Positions 62,201-64,000 of a stretch of 64,000 nucleotides of DNA are shown here, one piece after another. The notes beneath the pieces are model-generated. The model saw only the letters and a list, made by a program, of their open reading frames with translations, was not told the origin of the DNA and searched no databases. This DNA comes from Lateolabrax maculatus (lineage: Eukaryota > Chordata > Actinopteri > Acropomatiformes > Lateolabracidae), in assembly GCA_031216445.1 (NCBI GenBank), contig CM062209.1:27705501-27769500 (forward strand), given 5' to 3'. The translations under genes and the position numbers were made by a program. Every line of letters begins with the position of its first letter. Within the stretch, counting starts at the first letter, position 1.

Positions 62201-63534
62201 TTAAAAAGAAGTCTGCTGATACAATTACATGATCAATGGTCAATGGCCAAGAACATGTTCTGTAAAAGCTGATAGGGCAGTAACCAATAGCAACTAATAT
62301 CAAGTATTTGCACCAACCTTTTCAAGTGGGTCCAGTTCAGTATTTTCCAGGTTTTCCAGGATGGATGCTGAGCTAACTCTGCCCTCCTCCTCTTCTCCTC
62401 CTCCCTCCTTCCTCCTTTCATCTTCATCTCCTTCTCTAGTTTTTCCTTCATCCTTACAACTTTCTGGTGAGGGGCTCTGTTCCTCTAGGGGGCCCTCGTG
62501 GTCCCACAGGCCATAACGCTGTGCAAACACAAACACACACACACAAAAAAAATGTTAACATAAATAATAACATAATATCATAAATAATGAGCTGTGGGGG
62601 TTGTCTCTTTACCAGCCATCTCAGCTACTACTTCTGATATCGCCTAGTTTCTCATTTTAAGCCTTCTATAATATTCCTTTATCATTCAACTTAAAACATT
62701 CTTACATTCTTATATCAACATATTTGTTTCTATATTTCTAAAGCTCTCTGTTGTATTATATTTTGGGACTTTATTTTACTTTACCCTAGATTTGAACTTA
62801 TCATATAGTAATATTTGTTATGGTGTAGCTACTGAACAGTGGGATTATGATATGATAGCACTATCATATAGGGACAGTCAACTTAAGTTTGCATGATATA
62901 ATGTATGTAGCCATCAATACTTGATGGCTGAAAAAAAAGTTAGGGAGAGATGGACTTTGACCAACTCATGAAATTGATGTGAATTAGCTACACTTAATTC
63001 AACATGAAACATTTTTTAAAATGACACGAAAAGCCTTCTTTCTTTAAATCTGTCTGAAATTACAAAATGGAATATGATATCTGCTACCATTATCATTGTA
63101 AACTCAAGAGCCTACTGAAATAGTCCAGTATGCATTGGCTGTATCTAAAGTCAGAGTATTCTGTCACCAAGACTGTAATGGTTGGGCAGCAACTGAGCAC
63201 TGAGTGTAAAATTTGCAAGGGGGTGTATGTTGAAAACTGGAAGGTAGGCAATTTTGCCCCCGTTGCTTTCACCATGCACCACAGCTTTAATGTGTCCTTG
63301 CTTATGGATTGTAGAGTATAACCACCAGTGTAAATACTAACTGACCATGAGCAGGGATCTGTGGAAGAACAGAGCCAGCAGCTGAAGAAGATCATATCTG
63401 ATGTAGTTGTCAGTCTTCTCCAGGCCCAGGATACGAGGTGGGAAGAAAGGTTTGTCTTCATTTAGAGTCATCTCATAAACACTGTTCCAGGGAAAGAATC
63501 CAAACTGGAAAAGGTATTTCACCACCACCATCAC
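51427..63534 (-). CDS. piezo1: piezo1-type mechanosensitive cation channel, 3' part (17 coding exons, 5' end outside window)
   Basis: Piezo channels are trimeric plasma-membrane cation channels opened by membrane tension. Exons from 5' to 3' on the minus strand: 63534-63346, 62518-62318, 62154-61923, 61002-60870, 60622-60475, 59029-58877, 58448-58387, 58209-58051, 57935-57788, 56226-56038, 55587-55495, 54887-54715, 53608-53486, 53378-53299, 52850-52661, 51867-51726, 51555-51427. They sum to 2,544 nt, or 847 residues plus stop, about a third of a full Piezo. All introns are GT-AG and all phases agree. The family-defining PF-x2-E-x6-W motif is present in the 57935-57788 exon. I assign Piezo1 rather than Piezo2 because of the Ala-Asn-Ile-Phe-Ile-Ile-Lys-Cys-Ser-Arg-Glu-Thr segment and the Tyr-Gly-Leu-Trp-Asp-His-Glu and Pro-Leu-Phe-Thr-Met-Ser stretches. 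Teleosts have more than one piezo1-like gene, and which one this is cannot be told here. The start codon lies beyond base 64000. Confidence 0.93.
53892..54572. mobile_element. terminal-inverted-repeat DNA element, copy B of the 186-bp core repeat
   Basis: Ends 'cagcagtggttcccaaa' (53892-53908) and 'tttgggaaccactactg' (54556-54572) are inverted copies with one mismatch over 17 bases, in the style of hAT ends. The flanking bases are TA on each side; no 8-bp duplication is clear. The 681-bp body contains the 186-bp core at 54113-54298. No transposase is encoded. It lies in the piezo1 intron between the 54887-54715 and 53608-53486 exons. Confidence 0.75.
56290..57480 (+). mobile_element. degenerate RTE-like LINE fragment (endonuclease and partial reverse transcriptase)
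   Basis: Around 56458-56751 the plus strand encodes a Leu-Gly-Asn-x-Asp-Ala-His-Val-Gly-Asn segment, then Gly-Arg-Asn-x-Leu-x-x-Leu-Asn and Leu-Leu-Asp-Phe-x-Ala-x-His-Gly-Leu. This matches the end of an APE-type endonuclease of fish LINEs; the usual Asp-Phe-Asn of the motif is altered to Asn-Val-Asp. Further on, out of frame, come a Phe-Lys-Lys-Gly-Glu and a Phe-Val-Asp-Leu-Gly-Lys-Ala-like segment (reverse transcriptase motif A region). Many shifts and stops show it is dead. It is antisense to piezo1, inside the intron between its 57935-57788 and 56226-56038 exons. Confidence 0.7.
57788..60622 (-). other. piezo1: piezo1 exons encoding the last peripheral transmembrane unit and anchor
   Basis: Exons 60622-60475, 59029-58877, 58448-58387, 58209-58051 and 57935-57788 encode a series of hydrophobic segments: Ile/Phe-rich with Phe-Gly-Phe-Trp-Ala-Phe-Gly, then Leu-Val-Met-Leu-Leu-Ile-Gln-Phe, then Phe-Trp-Met-Phe-Phe-Ile-Leu-Pro-Ala. 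The motif Gln-Ile-Arg-Cys-Gly-Tyr-Pro-Thr-Arg follows. The last exon carries the anchor with PF-x2-E-x6-W; the Glu of this motif is known to influence conductance in mammalian Piezo1 and is kept here. Confidence 0.85.
59480..60270 (+). mobile_element. degenerate LINE fragment (L2/CR1-like endonuclease linker and reverse transcriptase)
   Basis: In changing frames the plus strand gives Leu-Pro-Lys-Tyr-Arg-Gln-His-Ile-Lys-Cys-Pro-Thr-Arg, then Ser-Asp-His-Cys-Leu-Val-His-Leu-Leu-x-Thr-Tyr-Arg-Gln-Lys-Leu. It continues with Tyr-Gln-Ala-Asn-Arg-Ser-x-Asp-Asp-Ala-Val and Tyr-Ala-Arg-Ile-Leu-Phe-Val-Asp-Ser-Ala-Phe-Asn-Thr-Ile, which is reverse transcriptase motif A. Large parts between these blocks are missing. 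It lies in the piezo1 intron between the 60622-60475 and 59029-58877 exons, opposite to the gene. Confidence 0.75.
60870..62518 (-). other. piezo1: piezo1 exons encoding a charged cytoplasmic linker
   Basis: Three consecutive exons (62518-62318, 62154-61923, 61002-60870) encode about 189 residues rich in Glu, Asp, Lys, Arg and Ser with no hydrophobic segment. They include an acidic Gly-Glu-rich run and a basic Arg-Phe-Arg-Lys-Lys run. By position this is the long poorly conserved intracellular loop before the last peripheral transmembrane unit. Its length and composition vary widely between Piezo proteins. Confidence 0.8.
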
Positions 63535-64000
63535 CTGGAGAGAGGCAGAGCAGCACAGCAGTCAGTCAGCCTGTCCTCGTCAGACCAGAGACGAGCACAG
63601 AGAAGGCAACACTATACAGGCTGCACCCTATCAGACCAGTCAGTAACATATGTAAGCTTGTTATGACCTGTATATAGCGCTTCTCTTGGACTCATTAATG
63701 TACCTGGATTACAGTAGCGAGAGATCTCCAAGTCTAATCACCAGAGACGATATCACATAGTGTATGATGAACAAACAATGAGAATAATTAGATAATGTTA
63801 TTCAAATCAGATTAATCTCTTTTGACAAATGCTTGTTTTCAAAATGTGGGAACACTCACCCTCCAATTATGTTAAAATCAGCTTAAACCTGTATGAACTG
63901 ATAATTGAAAATAGCATTGTTTGCCTCGGACACCTGGGTGCTTATCTCTGCCATGCTATATATATATATATATATATATATCTCAGGTGTACAGCCAAGG
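63535..64000 (-). other. piezo1 intron running off the window edge
   Basis: No further piezo1 exon is visible after the acceptor at 63535-63536. The segment ends in a (TA)n run at 63957-63981. Confidence 0.7.

Overview
The window looks like a ray-finned (teleost) fish chromosome. Genes are split into many short exons with GT/AG introns. The introns carry long (CA)n/(TG)n microsatellites, tRNA-derived SINEs, L2/RTE-type LINE fragments and small inverted-repeat DNA elements. One nested gene belongs to the actinoporin-like family known from fish. All exon models were built by hand, from reading-frame continuity, splice sites and remembered family sequences; no alignment was run.

Layout: (1) 175-690, the 3' end of a LINE that ends in a GAA-rich tract only about 55 bp before the vps8 start codon. 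(2) 740-41902, plus strand, a complete vps8 gene: 45 coding exons, 1,404 codons plus stop. Its product is the Vps8 subunit of the endosomal CORVET tether. Intron 2 holds a decayed antisense hAT/ZNF862-like gene (4949-5860). Intron 6 holds an antisense two-exon actinoporin-like gene (11168-11967). (3) 41903-51426, an intergenic region of about 9.5 kb with the vps8 3' UTR, a family of diverged direct and inverted repeats (45308-46100) and an L2-type LINE fragment (47640-48884). (4) 51427-63534, minus strand, the 3' part of a piezo1-type mechanosensitive channel gene: 17 coding exons encoding the last 847 residues. Its 5' part lies beyond base 64000. vps8 and piezo1 are therefore convergent. The piezo1 introns contain two plus-strand LINE fragments and a terminal-inverted-repeat element.

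The two main genes are not functionally linked in any obvious way. Vps8 works in Rab5-dependent endosome fusion, and Piezo1 is a plasma-membrane cation channel. The points most worth following up are: an apparent GC-AG intron whose donor abuts a (CA)26 repeat; the repeated replacement of the polypyrimidine tract by (TG)n at vps8 acceptor sites; a perfect 30-bp hairpin in vps8 intron 3; a 186-bp core, identical in two places 36 kb apart, inside otherwise diverged repeat copies; and a 55-bp exact duplication carrying a cyclic-AMP response element palindrome.
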